Source: an uncultured Paracoccaceae bacterium
GTDB lineage: Bacteria > Pseudomonadota > Alphaproteobacteria > Rhodobacterales > Rhodobacteraceae
Reading direction: 5' to 3'
Assembly (NCBI GenBank): GCA_947492825.1
Contig: CANLNT010000001.1
Span: 1,178,001-1,242,000, forward strand
DNA length: 64,000 bases
Shown here: in pieces, positions 48,180-59,300 of the stretch
Layout: the number at the start of each line of letters is the position of its first letter
Numbering within the stretch: position 1 is the stretch's first letter
Position numbers and translations under genes: made by a program
Notes under the pieces: generated by a model
Database searches by the model: none
What the model was told of the DNA's origin: nothing
The model's input: the letters and a program-made list of their open reading frames with translations, nothing else

Positions 48180-48180
<1 letters not shown>
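47419..48180 (-). CDS. Alpha/beta hydrolase
   Basis: The 253-residue protein has the HGxx-type oxyanion loop (VVFLHAVGTSGWMW near 17), the nucleophile elbow TLSLGSYVG near 95 (Ser) and the C-terminal GLGHGWSGQNP with catalytic His. Family members include 3-oxoadipate enol-lactonases and related esterases; the substrate is unknown. The ATG overlaps the eno stop (TAATG), so the two are co-transcribed and translationally coupled. Confidence 0.87.
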
Positions 48181-50379
<2,199 letters not shown>

Positions 50380-50591
50380 ACCCTGTCCTATCTTGTGGTC
50401 GCTCGTGGCTGCGATACCGAAAGTTGTAGAAAATGAAAAGAAGTCAGGATTTCCAGCATTGAGGGAATCGCAACCAATTGCGACGATCCTTGCATTGAAC
50501 AGACATGGGGATGTCGAAAATGCGTTTTGTTGTGTTGATGTGTGGTTGGGCGACGGCGACCGGGTTTGCAACCCTGATTGCCGGTTAGACC

Positions 50592-51002
50592 TCAGCCCTT
50601 GGTCTTGGTGCCGTATAATTCCAACCGGTGCCCGATCAATTTGTAGCCAAGTTTCGCTGCGATTTTTTCCTGCAGGGCCTCGATCTCGGGGTCCAGAAAT
50701 TCAATCACCTCACCTGATTGCATGTCGATCAGGTGATCGTGGTGTTCGCGGTCCGCGGTCTCGTACCGGGCGCGGCCATCACCAAATTCGTGCTTTTCCA
50801 GAATGCCTGTCTCTTCCAGCAGCTTGACGGTGCGGTACACCGTTGCCAGCGAAATGCGCGGATCGGCGGCAGCGGCACGATTATACAACTCTTCCACATC
50901 TGGGTGATCATCGGCGTCTTGCAGCACAGCTGCAATCGTGCGGCGCTGATCGGTCATGCGCAGGCCAGCAGCCTCGCAACGGGACAGGATGGTGGTGGTC
51001 AT
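50592..51002 (-). CDS. Fur-family metalloregulator (Fur/Mur type)
   Basis: The 136-residue protein has a winged helix (LRMTDQRRTIAAVLQDADDHPDVEELY, then ISLATVYRTVKLLEE) and the HHDHLIDMQSGEVIEF metal site near 90. The C-terminal CXXC structural zinc cysteines of E. coli Fur are missing, as in rhizobial Mur. It may sense manganese or iron; which one is not decidable. The ATG at 51002 is preceded by no strong ribosome site, and the longer ORF to 51245 is not supported. It is divergent from the DUF533 gene. Confidence 0.9.
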   Translation of the reverse strand: MTTTILSRCEAAGLRMTDQRRTIAAVLQDADDHPDVEELYNRAAAADPRISLATVYRTVKLLEETGILEKHEFGDGRARYETADREHHDHLIDMQSGEVIEFLDPEIEALQEKIAAKLGYKLIGHRLELYGTKTKG

Positions 51003-51159
51003 TGGGCCCCCGAGCAGTGAAACTCCCCTGCCATAGCGTGCAATCGGGGCCAAGACCAGATGCGGGCTTGCGCGAAAGGTTGCTCTGCTGCGGTTTTTCC
51101 CCTTTGGGCCAAAGATGCGGCCTGTCAGGCTGGCAGCCATTGAAATCTGGGGGAATGAC

Positions 51160-51987
51160 ATGAGCTTGATGAAAACGCTGGCCAAGGTGGCCATTGGTGT
51201 CGCCGTCGCCAAGGGCGCGCAAAAGATGATGCAAGGACGTGGCAATGCGCCATCCGGGCAGGTCGCGGATGACGGGCTTTTCCGTGGCGCGCATTCCCCC
51301 GATCAGGCTGATGCGCAGGCGGGCAATCCGCTCGAAGGGATGATGGATAACATCCTTGGCGGCGGTGCCGCCCAAGGCGGGCTTGGCGGTCTGCTTGACC
51401 AATTTGCCGGCAGTGACGGCGTTGACACGCGCGCGCGCCCTTCGTCGCCTGCGGGGTTAGAGGATTTGCTGGGGGGATTGACGGGCGGCGCCGGTGGCGG
51501 CGGTCTGGGTGGCCTCTTGGGCGGTCTGGCCGGTGCGCTCGGCGGTGCCAGCGGTGGCGGCGGCGGTCTGGGGGACGTGCTCGGCTCGCAATTCGACAGC
51601 ACCCCGCAAAAGGCCAAGACCCCCAGCCAGGATCAGGAAGCCGCCGCAGGCCTGATGCTCGCCGCCATGCTGCAAGCGGCCAAATCCGATGGCACCTTTG
51701 ATCAGGGCGAACAGGCCAAGATCATGGACAAGCTTGGCGACGTCAGTCAGGCAGAGCGTGATTTCGTGAACCGCGAGCTACAAAAGCCGATTGATGTGGC
51801 AGGGCTCGCCAATGCGGTTCCGCAAGGCATGGAACGGCAAGTCTACATGATGTCTGTGCTGGGCATCGACCTTGATAGCCAGGAAGAGGCGAAGTACCTG
51901 CACGATCTCGCAAGCGCGCTGCATATCCAGCCGCAGGCGGTCAACGCGGTGCATGACAAACTGGGCGTGCCGCGCATCTACCGCTAG
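51160..51987 (+). CDS. DUF533 (TerB-like) protein with Gly-rich linker
   Basis: The 275-residue protein starts at the ATG at 51160 (MSLMKTLAKVAIGVAVAKGAQKMMQ). The middle (about 60-150) is very Gly/Leu-rich with GGLLGG repeats, possibly a membrane-interacting linker. The C-terminal about 120 residues are the DUF533/TerB-like helical domain (AAGLMLAAMLQAAKSDGTFDQGEQAKI). Its role is unknown; family members are named inner-membrane protein YebE. It converges on the PhzF gene. Confidence 0.85.
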   Translation: MSLMKTLAKVAIGVAVAKGAQKMMQGRGNAPSGQVADDGLFRGAHSPDQADAQAGNPLEGMMDNILGGGAAQGGLGGLLDQFAGSDGVDTRARPSSPAGLEDLLGGLTGGAGGGGLGGLLGGLAGALGGASGGGGGLGDVLGSQFDSTPQKAKTPSQDQEAAAGLMLAAMLQAAKSDGTFDQGEQAKIMDKLGDVSQAERDFVNRELQKPIDVAGLANAVPQGMERQVYMMSVLGIDLDSQEEAKYLHDLASALHIQPQAVNAVHDKLGVPRIYR

Positions 51988-52001
51988 GGATCGTCACGGG
52001 G

Positions 52002-52850
52002 TCAGACCAGCAGCCTGCCGTCCATGACACGCACGGCCTGACCAGAGATTGTGACCTGCACCGGATCACCGTGGCTTTGCGCGGTAATCCTTGACGTCCG
52101 TCCCATATCTTCACCTTGGGTGATGTGCAGGGTTTGCGGCTGGCGCAAATCCTCGTGCAGCAGGGCGGCCAAGGTGGCGCAGGCGCTGCCGGTGGCGGGG
52201 TCTTCCGGGATGTTGTCGAGCGGGGCAAACATGCGCGCATCGACCTGCGCACCCTCGCGGACATAGGCAAAGATCGCAAAATCGAGCCCCGCCGGGTGCC
52301 GCTGCGCCCCGTCGCGGCAGGCTGCAATATCGGGCTGGCAATGGGCCAGGGCCGCGCGGTCGGTCAGTTCCACAATCACAAAAGGCAGCCCAAGCGAGGC
52401 TTGCACCGGCCCATGCACCGTGGCGGAAATTGCCGACCGTGATGTGCCCAGCGCGCGGGCAACAAGGGCCGGATCGGGGTGCGAAAGACGCGACAAAGGG
52501 GCGGTGGTGGTAAACGCTGCACCTTCGGGTGTCACCGTGCAGGCAATCGGGCCGACCCCAAGTTCCAGCACCAGATCGGACCCGCGCCCCAGATCATACA
52601 GCGCAATTGCTGTGCCAATGGTTGGATGCCCGGCAAAGTCGATTTCCTGTGTCGGTGTGAAAATTCGGACCTTGGCCGTATGGGTCGGGTCTTCGGGCGG
52701 ATAGACGAGGGTGATTTCAGAAAATTTGAACTCGACCGCAATGGCCTGCAACTGGTCCTCCGACAGGCCCGTGGCGTCAGGGAACACTGCCAATTGGTTC
52801 CCGCCAAAGGGGCGGTCGGTAAAAACATCATAGACAAGGTATTGGGTCAT
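52002..52850 (-). CDS. PhzF family isomerase/epimerase-like protein
   Basis: The 282-residue protein has the diaminopimelate-epimerase-like fold of PhzF. Motifs are YLVYDVFTDRPFGGNQLAVF at the start, FAGHPTIGTAIALY near 72 and EDPATGSACATLAALL near 210. The catalytic Glu (KFSEITLVYP region) is kept. No phenazine genes are nearby, so the substrate is unknown. I use the ATG at 52850; the GTG just upstream is an alternative. Confidence 0.9.
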   Translation of the reverse strand: MTQYLVYDVFTDRPFGGNQLAVFPDATGLSEDQLQAIAVEFKFSEITLVYPPEDPTHTAKVRIFTPTQEIDFAGHPTIGTAIALYDLGRGSDLVLELGVGPIACTVTPEGAAFTTTAPLSRLSHPDPALVARALGTSRSAISATVHGPVQASLGLPFVIVELTDRAALAHCQPDIAACRDGAQRHPAGLDFAIFAYVREGAQVDARMFAPLDNIPEDPATGSACATLAALLHEDLRQPQTLHITQGEDMGRTSRITAQSHGDPVQVTISGQAVRVMDGRLLV

Positions 52851-52953
52851 CACATCGGATCCTTTGGCGCGCAGGGCCTTTGGTCCAGCTTTGCCCGCAA
52901 ATCGCGCGGGCGATCAAGGGGAAGCGCAGGGGCATTTCCGCACAGGCAGCGGC

Positions 52954-53793
52954 TCAGCGGCACCACGGCAACCGTACCCACGTGCCACCCAAGGTGACCG
53001 GTTGCGCACCAGCACCCAACTTGAACCGAGCCAACCCGGGCGCGCGGCGGGTATCAATCTGCCCCAGATCAAGCGTGGTCATTCCGCGCGCAGACAGATC
53101 GCGCGCCGCTTGGATCAACAGCAACCGATGCGCATTGCAGCGCCGCCCATCCTCTCCGGTCCAACCAATGTGATAGGTGGCCGTCGGGGCATGCAGCAGA
53201 AAGATCATTGCGGCGATCTGGCTGCGCCCCTGATAGGCCACGTAACATAGGGCAGCATCGGGGTTTTGGGCAGCAAAAGCATGGGTAAAGGCATGCGGAT
53301 AACCGCGAAAGCCCCGCACGCGCTGCTGCGCACCATCCAGCGCCAGGATCCAGTTGTCGCGCGCAGGCTCAAACGGGCCGGACTGGACCCGCAGGCCAGC
53401 GCGGGTCGCATTGCGCCAGGCGTTGCGCCACTTGCCGTGCATGGCTGCGACCGGATCACGGGTCAGGTCCATCAGGCCAACGGTGCCGGGGGTCATCACC
53501 TGCCAAAAGCCAGCCGCGCGCATGGTATCGGGGGCGTCGTCCTCTGGATTGTGCAGATGCACCCGGTGGCGGCGCAAAAAATCCACCCGGTCGCGCGGAT
53601 CGGGCGTTTCCCAGAGCGGCCCGCGCATCGCTGCGCGCAACGGACCAAAGGGCGTCTGCCGTGTCACCACCGCCATCTGCCCCACGCCATCGCCGTGCAC
53701 AATCCGCGCTTTCTGGCCCAGCGCGCGCAGCGTCCGGGCATAGGCGGGGCTTTGTTGCAGCGGCAGCGTGCGCGCATGGGTGGGCAAAGGCAT
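52954..53793 (-). CDS. GNAT/FemAB-like acyltransferase
   Basis: The 279-residue protein shows the C-terminal half of a FemAB/GNAT fold: AMHGKWRNAWRNATRAGLRV near 125, FVAYQGR-like and AAMIFLLHAPTATYHIGWTG near 190, and a final LARFKLGAGAQPVTLGG. Such proteins transfer aminoacyl or acyl groups. I chose the ATG at 53793 because AAGGG lies 10 nt upstream; two earlier in-frame ATGs at 53802 and 53856 are possible, the latter overlapping the small plus-strand ORF at 53848. No close function is assignable. Confidence 0.72.
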   Translation of the reverse strand: MPLPTHARTLPLQQSPAYARTLRALGQKARIVHGDGVGQMAVVTRQTPFGPLRAAMRGPLWETPDPRDRVDFLRRHRVHLHNPEDDAPDTMRAAGFWQVMTPGTVGLMDLTRDPVAAMHGKWRNAWRNATRAGLRVQSGPFEPARDNWILALDGAQQRVRGFRGYPHAFTHAFAAQNPDAALCYVAYQGRSQIAAMIFLLHAPTATYHIGWTGEDGRRCNAHRLLLIQAARDLSARGMTTLDLGQIDTRRAPGLARFKLGAGAQPVTLGGTWVRLPWCR

Positions 53794-53847
53794 GTCAAAC
53801 ATGCCCTTGTTAAGACAGATGAAACCTAAAGTGGGGTTAATCGGCGC

Positions 53848-53976
53848 ATGGAACACCGCTTTCGCCGCCTGCGCGACACCGATATCCCGCCGCCGCGCCT
53901 GACATTGCTGGCACTGACCGTGCTGGCCAGCGCCTTGTCACTGCCTGTCTGGCTGCTGCTGACCCTTCTGGCTTAG
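53848..53976 (+). CDS. Candidate 42-residue membrane protein
   Basis: This short ORF is ATG...TAG, with a charged start ([18 protein letters not shown]) then one clear membrane span ([23 protein letters not shown]). Codon choice is like that of neighbouring genes. It is divergent from the acyltransferase and its stop overlaps the tyrS stop region by 4 bp. A ribosome site (GTGGGG) is only moderate. I do not recognise a family. Confidence 0.45.
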   Translation: MEHRFRRLRDTDIPPPRLTLLALTVLASALSLPVWLLLTLLA

Positions 53977-55223
53977 CCCAGTTGCACCAGCGCGTGCCGC
54001 TTCTTGCCAGCTGACAGCTTGATCGGCTGGGCCAGCGCATCCGCATCCAGCATCAGGCCCGCATTGGTCAGCGGCTCATCATTCAGCCGCGCGCCATTTT
54101 CAGCGATCAGTCGCTTGGCCTCTTTGCCCGATCCGGCCAGCCCGGATTTCACCAGCGCCTGCACGATCGACAGACCCTCGCCCAGCTCCGCCGCGGGGAT
54201 GGTCAGGGTCGGCAAATCATCCCCCACGCCGCCTTTCTCAAAGACCTCGCGCGCGGTCGCCTCTGCTGCGGCGGCGGCCTCTGCCCCGTGCAGCAGGGTG
54301 GTGACCTCATTGGCAAGGATCACCTTGGCCGCGTTGATCTCTGACCCTTCCAGCGCACCCAGCCGGTCGCATTCCGCCACCGGCAATTCGGTGTAAAGCT
54401 TCAAGAATTTGCCGGTGTCCGCATCCGTGGTGTTGCGCCAGAACTGCCAGAATTCATAAGGGCTGCACAGGTCCGCATTCAACCAGACCGCACCTGACTG
54501 CGACTTGCCCATCTTCTTGCCATCCGATGTGGTCAACAAAGGCGAGGTCAGCCCGTAAATCTCTTGCTCCAGCACCCGCCGCGTCAGGTCGATGCCGTTG
54601 ACGATATTGCCCCATTGATCCGATCCGCCCATCTGCAACAGACAGCCATAGCGGCGGTTCAGCTCAAGGAAGTCATAAGCCTGCAGAATCATATAGTTGA
54701 ATTCCAGAAACGACAGGCTCTGCTCGCGATCCAGCCGCGATTTCACACTTTCAAACGACAACATCCGGTTGATCGAGAAATGCCGCCCGATGTCGCGCAG
54801 GAAATCAAGGTAATTCAACCCGTCCAGCCATTCGGCATTGTTCAGCATCAATGCGCCGGTCGGCCCATCGCTATAGTCCATGTAGGCGGCAAACACCTGG
54901 CGGATGCCCGCGATATTGGCGTCAATCTGCTCGGGCCCCAGCAAGGGGCGCTCATCGGCGCGGAATGATGGATCACCCACCTTGGTGGTACCGCCACCCA
55001 TCAGGGTGATCGGTTTGTGCCCGGTCTTTTGCAACCAGCGCAGCATCATGATCTGGATCAGGCTGCCCACATGCAGCGACGTGGCCGTGGCGTCAAAGCC
55101 GATGTATGCGGGCACAGGCCCCTTCGACAGCGCCTCATCCAGCCCCTGATAATCGGTGCAATCGGCCAGAAAGCCGCGTTCCATCATCACGGCCATGAAA
55201 TCGGACTTGGGGTGGTAGGTCAT
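53973..55223 (-). CDS. tyrS: Tyrosine-tRNA ligase
   Basis: The 416-residue class I synthetase charges tRNA-Tyr. The HIGH-type motif is HVGS near 49 ([15 protein letters not shown]), the KMSKS-type motif is KKMGKSQSG near 230, and a C-terminal S4 RNA-binding domain ends the protein ([18 protein letters not shown]). The ATG at 55223 gives [18 protein letters not shown]; the longer frame upstream is not translated. It is divergent from anmK over 61 bp. Confidence 0.96.
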   Translation of the reverse strand: MTYHPKSDFMAVMMERGFLADCTDYQGLDEALSKGPVPAYIGFDATATSLHVGSLIQIMMLRWLQKTGHKPITLMGGGTTKVGDPSFRADERPLLGPEQIDANIAGIRQVFAAYMDYSDGPTGALMLNNAEWLDGLNYLDFLRDIGRHFSINRMLSFESVKSRLDREQSLSFLEFNYMILQAYDFLELNRRYGCLLQMGGSDQWGNIVNGIDLTRRVLEQEIYGLTSPLLTTSDGKKMGKSQSGAVWLNADLCSPYEFWQFWRNTTDADTGKFLKLYTELPVAECDRLGALEGSEINAAKVILANEVTTLLHGAEAAAAAEATAREVFEKGGVGDDLPTLTIPAAELGEGLSIVQALVKSGLAGSGKEAKRLIAENGARLNDEPLTNAGLMLDADALAQPIKLSAGKKRHALVQLG

Positions 55224-55284
55224 GCTTGTTCCCGCGCTTTGCTTGGCGCACTCTATAAGCGCCGATGGGGGCAAGGGAAAGAGC

Positions 55285-56382
55285 ATGAAGATCAAAGGGC
55301 CGATCAGGGCAGTCGGGGCGATGTCGGGGACCTCGCTTGATGGTGTGGACGCCGCAGAGATTGAGACCGATGGCGTGACCATCACCGGCTTTGGTGACAG
55401 CACCTACCGCGAATATTCTGACCGGGAACGCGCGGTCCTAAAGGCCGCATTGGGCCGCTGGCCCGGCGATAATCTGGCAGAGGCCACGGCCGTCATCGCC
55501 AAGGCCCATGCCATCGCCTTGGCCGGTTTCGAAGACGCGGCACTTGTGGGGCTTCACGGCCAGACCCTGGCTCATGACCCGGGCGGGCGTGGCACGCATC
55601 AGCTGGGCGATGGGGCCGCCCTGGCCGAAACGCTAGGCAAATCCGTGGTCTGGGATTTTCGTAGCGCAGATGTGGAACTGGGCGGGCAGGGTGCGCCTCT
55701 GGCCCCGTTCTACCACTGGGCGCTGGCCCGGTTCATCGGGGCGACAGCGCCCTGTGCCTTCTTGAACCTCGGCGGTGTCGGCAACCTCACGTGGGTTGAT
55801 CCCACCGCTGACCGGCCAGAGGCGGATGGCGCGCTCTTGGCCTTTGACACCGGCCCTGCCAATGCCCCGCTCAATGACATGATGCAGTCCCGCGTGAATC
55901 AGCCTTACGACACAGGCGGCAAACTGGCCGCACAAGGTCAGGTGGACGAAGCGATCATCACCCGTTTCATGCAGCACCCGTTTTTCTTCCGCATGCCGCC
56001 CAAATCTCTGGATCGCGATGCTTTCGCCGCGCTCGCAAAGGACTGCGCCGGGCTCAGCGATGCTGACGCCGCCGCAACCCTGACCGCTGCCGCTGCGATC
56101 GCGGTCAGCGAAGGGATGCAGCACTGCCCGCTATTGCCGCAAACCCTCTGGGTGACAGGCGGCGGGCGGCACAACCCCGTGATGATGCAGATGATTGCAG
56201 CAGCCGTCGATTGCGCCGTGAAACCGGTCGAGGATGCCGGTCTTGATGGTGACATGCTCGAAGCGCAAGCCTTTGCCTATCTCGCCGTGCGTGTGGCGCG
56301 CGGCCTTCCGACGTCCTGTCCGGGCACAACAGGTGTGCGGGCTGCGGTCTGTGGCGGGACGCTGAGTAGGCCAAAGGGGTAG
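55285..56382 (+). CDS. anmK: Anhydro-N-acetylmuramic acid kinase
   Basis: The 365-residue kinase phosphorylates 1,6-anhydroMurNAc in peptidoglycan recycling. The ATP-binding motif [19 protein letters not shown] near 9-27 is canonical, with [11 protein letters not shown] near 95, [12 protein letters not shown] near 159 and [12 protein letters not shown] near 185. The start at 55285 gives [15 protein letters not shown]. It is divergent from tyrS, a common arrangement. Repeat copy D follows. Confidence 0.96.
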   Translation: MKIKGPIRAVGAMSGTSLDGVDAAEIETDGVTITGFGDSTYREYSDRERAVLKAALGRWPGDNLAEATAVIAKAHAIALAGFEDAALVGLHGQTLAHDPGGRGTHQLGDGAALAETLGKSVVWDFRSADVELGGQGAPLAPFYHWALARFIGATAPCAFLNLGGVGNLTWVDPTADRPEADGALLAFDTGPANAPLNDMMQSRVNQPYDTGGKLAAQGQVDEAIITRFMQHPFFFRMPPKSLDRDAFAALAKDCAGLSDADAAATLTAAAAIAVSEGMQHCPLLPQTLWVTGGGRHNPVMMQMIAAAVDCAVKPVEDAGLDGDMLEAQAFAYLAVRVARGLPTSCPGTTGVRAAVCGGTLSRPKG

Positions 56383-56697
56383 GGCGCGCGTTATCGTGAT
56401 TGGGTGATGGCCGCTTGCACGCTATTGCCACCGGGTGACGGCCGCAACTTTGCAAGCAAAGTCGCTTTCCCGCACCCGTCAGGTCGCTGCGCGACCTGAC
56501 GGGTTTTCCCGCACGCGGCGGGCCGCTACGCACTATTGCCACCGAGTGATGGCCGCAATTTTGCTGCACAAAACCGCTTACCCACACTTGGCGGGCCGCT
56601 ACGCGTCCCACCATTCTTCTGGCCAAAATAATCCCGGGGGTTCGGGGGCTGGCCCCCGAGACAGATTTTTCAAGAAATCTGGCGCCCCGCGCAGCCG
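56383..56697. repeat. Composite dispersed repeat, copy D, with duplicated module 2
   Basis: Two tandem variants of module 2 occur (ATTGCCACCGGGTGACGGCC at 56424-56443 and ATTGCCACCGAGTGATGGCC at 56537-56556), each followed by GCAA...GC-rich tails. Between them is a palindrome (CCCGTCAGGTCGC/GCGACCTGACGGG). The core TTCTGGCCAAAATAATCCC follows at about 56625-56643 with a GGGGGCTGGCCCCC hairpin. It fills the gap between the convergent anmK and mttB-like genes. Confidence 0.75.
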
Positions 56698-58248
56698 TCA
56701 GTTTGACAGATGAATGTTGAACCGCGCCCGGATCGCCTGATCGGTCACCGGGTCCAGCCGTGCCGTGGCGCGTTTGCCCAGGATCTTCTCTTTGCGCGCA
56801 ATCGCATTGGCGATCAGATCTGGCTTGTCCCGCTCTTCCCATTCCTTGGGCGATGACCGGTCCGCTGTCGCGGGATAGACATATTCGGTCTGCATCAAGG
56901 CAAGCGTCTGATCCGACCCCAGATAATGCCCCGGCCCATTCAGACAGACATCCCGCATTGTCTCCAGCCCCAGCGTCTCTTCGTTGACCTCGATCCCGCG
57001 GACACAGCGCATCGCCTGACCCAACAGATCATCGCCCAATATCAGCGACTCGTGGCAGAATCCCAGCAAAGACGCATGCATGCCTGCCGCCTCATAAACC
57101 ATATTGAGCCCAGAAAGCCCCGCCATGACGTTGGAACACATCTGTTCCCACCCGGCCTGCATATCGGGCAGCTTGGCGTCCGCGATCCCCGCTGCGGCCC
57201 CGCCGGGCAGCCCGTAGAACCGATGCATCTGCGCGCAGCCTGCGGTCAGCAGCGCCTGCTCGCCCGATCCACCTGACATCGCACCTGTCCGCAGGTCCGA
57301 CACAAACGGCCATGTGCCAAAGATCGCCGGATGCCCCGGTGCGATGCTGTTGACGTAAACCACACCGGCCAGACACTCTGCCACCGCCTGCACAATTGCC
57401 CCGGCAATGGGCGCAGGCGCCGTGGCACCCGCCTGACCGGCAGACAGCAACAGCACAGGCATCCCACCGGCGATGCACGCCTCCATCACTTGACAGCTTT
57501 CGGTGGCAAACTTCATCGGCGGCACCACAAAGCAGTTGGAATTGCTCACAAATGGTCGCGCGCGCCAGGTCGCCTCATCCCCGGCCATCATGTGCAACAT
57601 CTCGATCGCATCGGGCACAAAATCCGGCTCGGTAAAGGACGTGCCGATGTGCTTGGTCGTGCCCGACACGGTCGCGTAAACCGTATTGAGGTCCATCTCG
57701 CGGTTATCGACAATATCGCGCGCCACCATCGGGCGTTGCAGGAAATGGATGTTGTCCAGCTGGTCCACGATCCGCGCGGCATCATGCAAATCCTGCAAGG
57801 TGCTCTCGCGGTAATTCCGGCCCAGCACATCCACCATATGCACAGCCGCACCTGCGGTGCCGTAATGCACGCGGGTGCCGGTCAACTGCAGATCATGCCT
57901 GGGGTCGCGGCCATGCAGCGTCAGATCGGTGCAGGCCACGGCCAGCATGTCCTCGACCAGCGCGCGGGGGAACCGCAAGCGTCCATCATCGCCAAGGATC
58001 GCACCTGCCGCCGTCATGGCGTCAATGCCCGACTGCGGGGCCTGGCTCAGGCCGATGTCTTCCAGCGCCACAAGCGCGGCATCATGAATGGCGGCGACAT
58101 CCGCCTCGGACAGCGGGTTATAGCGCCCGCCGCTCAGGCCCGCGCGGATCGGGCGCAATGCCTCGGCCAGAGGGGCGGCGCGGGCGGCGGTGCGCGCGGC
58201 GCGACCGCCAGAGCGGGTAGGGCGGCCTGGGGGTTTGGTATCGGTCAT
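56698..58248 (-). CDS. Trimethylamine methyltransferase MttB family protein (non-pyrrolysine)
   Basis: The 516-residue protein has the TIM-barrel MttB-like fold, with HDAALVALEDIGL near 51, GTTKHIGTSFTEPDFV near 197 and the C-terminal LDPVTDQAIRARF. The reading frame is open from start to stop with no internal TAG, so it does not contain pyrrolysine. Homologues of this type demethylate glycine betaine or related quaternary amines, but the substrate here is not proven. An Arg/Ala-rich start (RPTRSGGRAARTAARAA) precedes the domain. No corrinoid protein gene is adjacent. Confidence 0.92.
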   Translation of the reverse strand: MTDTKPPGRPTRSGGRAARTAARAAPLAEALRPIRAGLSGGRYNPLSEADVAAIHDAALVALEDIGLSQAPQSGIDAMTAAGAILGDDGRLRFPRALVEDMLAVACTDLTLHGRDPRHDLQLTGTRVHYGTAGAAVHMVDVLGRNYRESTLQDLHDAARIVDQLDNIHFLQRPMVARDIVDNREMDLNTVYATVSGTTKHIGTSFTEPDFVPDAIEMLHMMAGDEATWRARPFVSNSNCFVVPPMKFATESCQVMEACIAGGMPVLLLSAGQAGATAPAPIAGAIVQAVAECLAGVVYVNSIAPGHPAIFGTWPFVSDLRTGAMSGGSGEQALLTAGCAQMHRFYGLPGGAAAGIADAKLPDMQAGWEQMCSNVMAGLSGLNMVYEAAGMHASLLGFCHESLILGDDLLGQAMRCVRGIEVNEETLGLETMRDVCLNGPGHYLGSDQTLALMQTEYVYPATADRSSPKEWEERDKPDLIANAIARKEKILGKRATARLDPVTDQAIRARFNIHLSN

Positions 58249-58694
58249 GTGGTGTCTTTCGCATGGAAGTAGGAACAGTCAGAAACGGCGCACCACTGCC
58301 GGTCGTCCCCGTGCCGCACGCCCGCGCCGCGCACCGATGGTGCGGGTGATCACTGCGAAAAACACGCGATCGGGGCGCATCGGACCTCCTCTTCCTCATG
58401 CACCCCCAGTCTGGCGCGGGCAGCAGCGGGGTCTGTCCTGTCTGCGACATCGGGCATTGTTTGCGACATCGCGGCTACAAGGGGGGTGGCGTGCGATGGG
58501 CAAAGGCTTGCCAGCGCCCGCTCACGCCCGGCGAAACATCGCACAGGCCCATGCCGATGCGCCTTTTTCCGCCCAGCATATCTGCGTAATCGCAAGTTTT
58601 TGCTGGCGAAAATTCACACCCCCGTGAGGCGGTTGAACGTGCAGGTGCGCGCACAGATGTGAGGGGCACGCAATGTTCCAGAATGGAGAATATG
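58249..58694. other. 446-bp intergenic region with direct and inverted repeats
   Basis: It separates the divergent mttB-like and beta-barrel genes. Visible are a direct repeat TGCGACATCG at 58443-58452 and 58462-58471 (19 bp apart) and a nested palindrome (CCAGCA 58573-58578, TGCG-TAAT-CGCA 58583-58594, TGCTGG 58601-58606). Readings in all frames lack ribosome sites or domains. Confidence 0.5.
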
Positions 58695-59300
58695 ATGAAA
58701 CAGCGTCTTTTGATCACCAGCGCGGCCCTTGGGTTCTTTGCCGCCCCCGCCATCGCCGGTGGCATCACTGAACCTGTGATGGCCCCGCCGCCCGCCCCCG
58801 TGGCCGTGGCCCCCGCACCGGTCTACACCGGCGGCAATTGGACCGGGTTCTATGCCGGTGCCAACCTCGGCTATGGCCAGCTGAACGCCGACGGCTTTTC
58901 TGACGACACAGAAGATTACACCTACGGTGTGCACGCTGGCTACCTTTACGATCTTGGATCCTTCGTGCTGGGCGGAGAGCTGGAATATGACGCAACCGAG
59001 ATCACCGATGCCGCCACCGGTATCAACCTTGATGGCGTCGTCCGGGCCAAGGTCCGGGCCGGTTACGACGCAGGGCTTTGGCTGCCTTACGTGACCGCCG
59101 GTGCGGCACAGGCCTATACCTCTGGCGCGCTTGAGGCGGATGATACAGGCTACTTTGCCGGTCTGGGCGTGGACTATCAGGTCGCCCCGAACATCCGTCT
59201 GGGGGCCGAGGTGCTGCAACACCAGTTTGACGACTTCAACGGCGGCGGCACCGATATTGAGGCGACAACCGCCAGCGTCCGCGTCGGCTTTACTTTCTAG
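58695..59300 (+). CDS. Outer membrane beta-barrel protein (opacity/Omp25-like)
   Basis: The 201-residue protein has a signal peptide (MKQRLLITSAALGFFAAPAIA) and a Pro/Ala-rich linker. An eight-stranded barrel pattern follows (TGFYAGANLGYGQL, YTYGVHAGYLYDLGSFVLGGELEY, VVRAKVRAGYDAGLWLPYVTAGAA, ending SVRVGFTF with terminal Phe). I chose the second of two ATGs (58695) because GGAG is 6 nt upstream. It is probably a small abundant outer-membrane protein. Its stop overlaps the PEP-mutase homologue's stop by 4 bp. Confidence 0.9.
   Translation: MKQRLLITSAALGFFAAPAIAGGITEPVMAPPPAPVAVAPAPVYTGGNWTGFYAGANLGYGQLNADGFSDDTEDYTYGVHAGYLYDLGSFVLGGELEYDATEITDAATGINLDGVVRAKVRAGYDAGLWLPYVTAGAAQAYTSGALEADDTGYFAGLGVDYQVAPNIRLGAEVLQHQFDDFNGGGTDIEATTASVRVGFTF

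Noticed and set aside
58118-58450. 110-residue minus-strand frame overlapping the 5' end of the mttB-like gene
   Set aside because: Arg/Pro-rich composition typical of GC-rich shadows; no ribosome site and conflicts with the well-supported mttB-like start.
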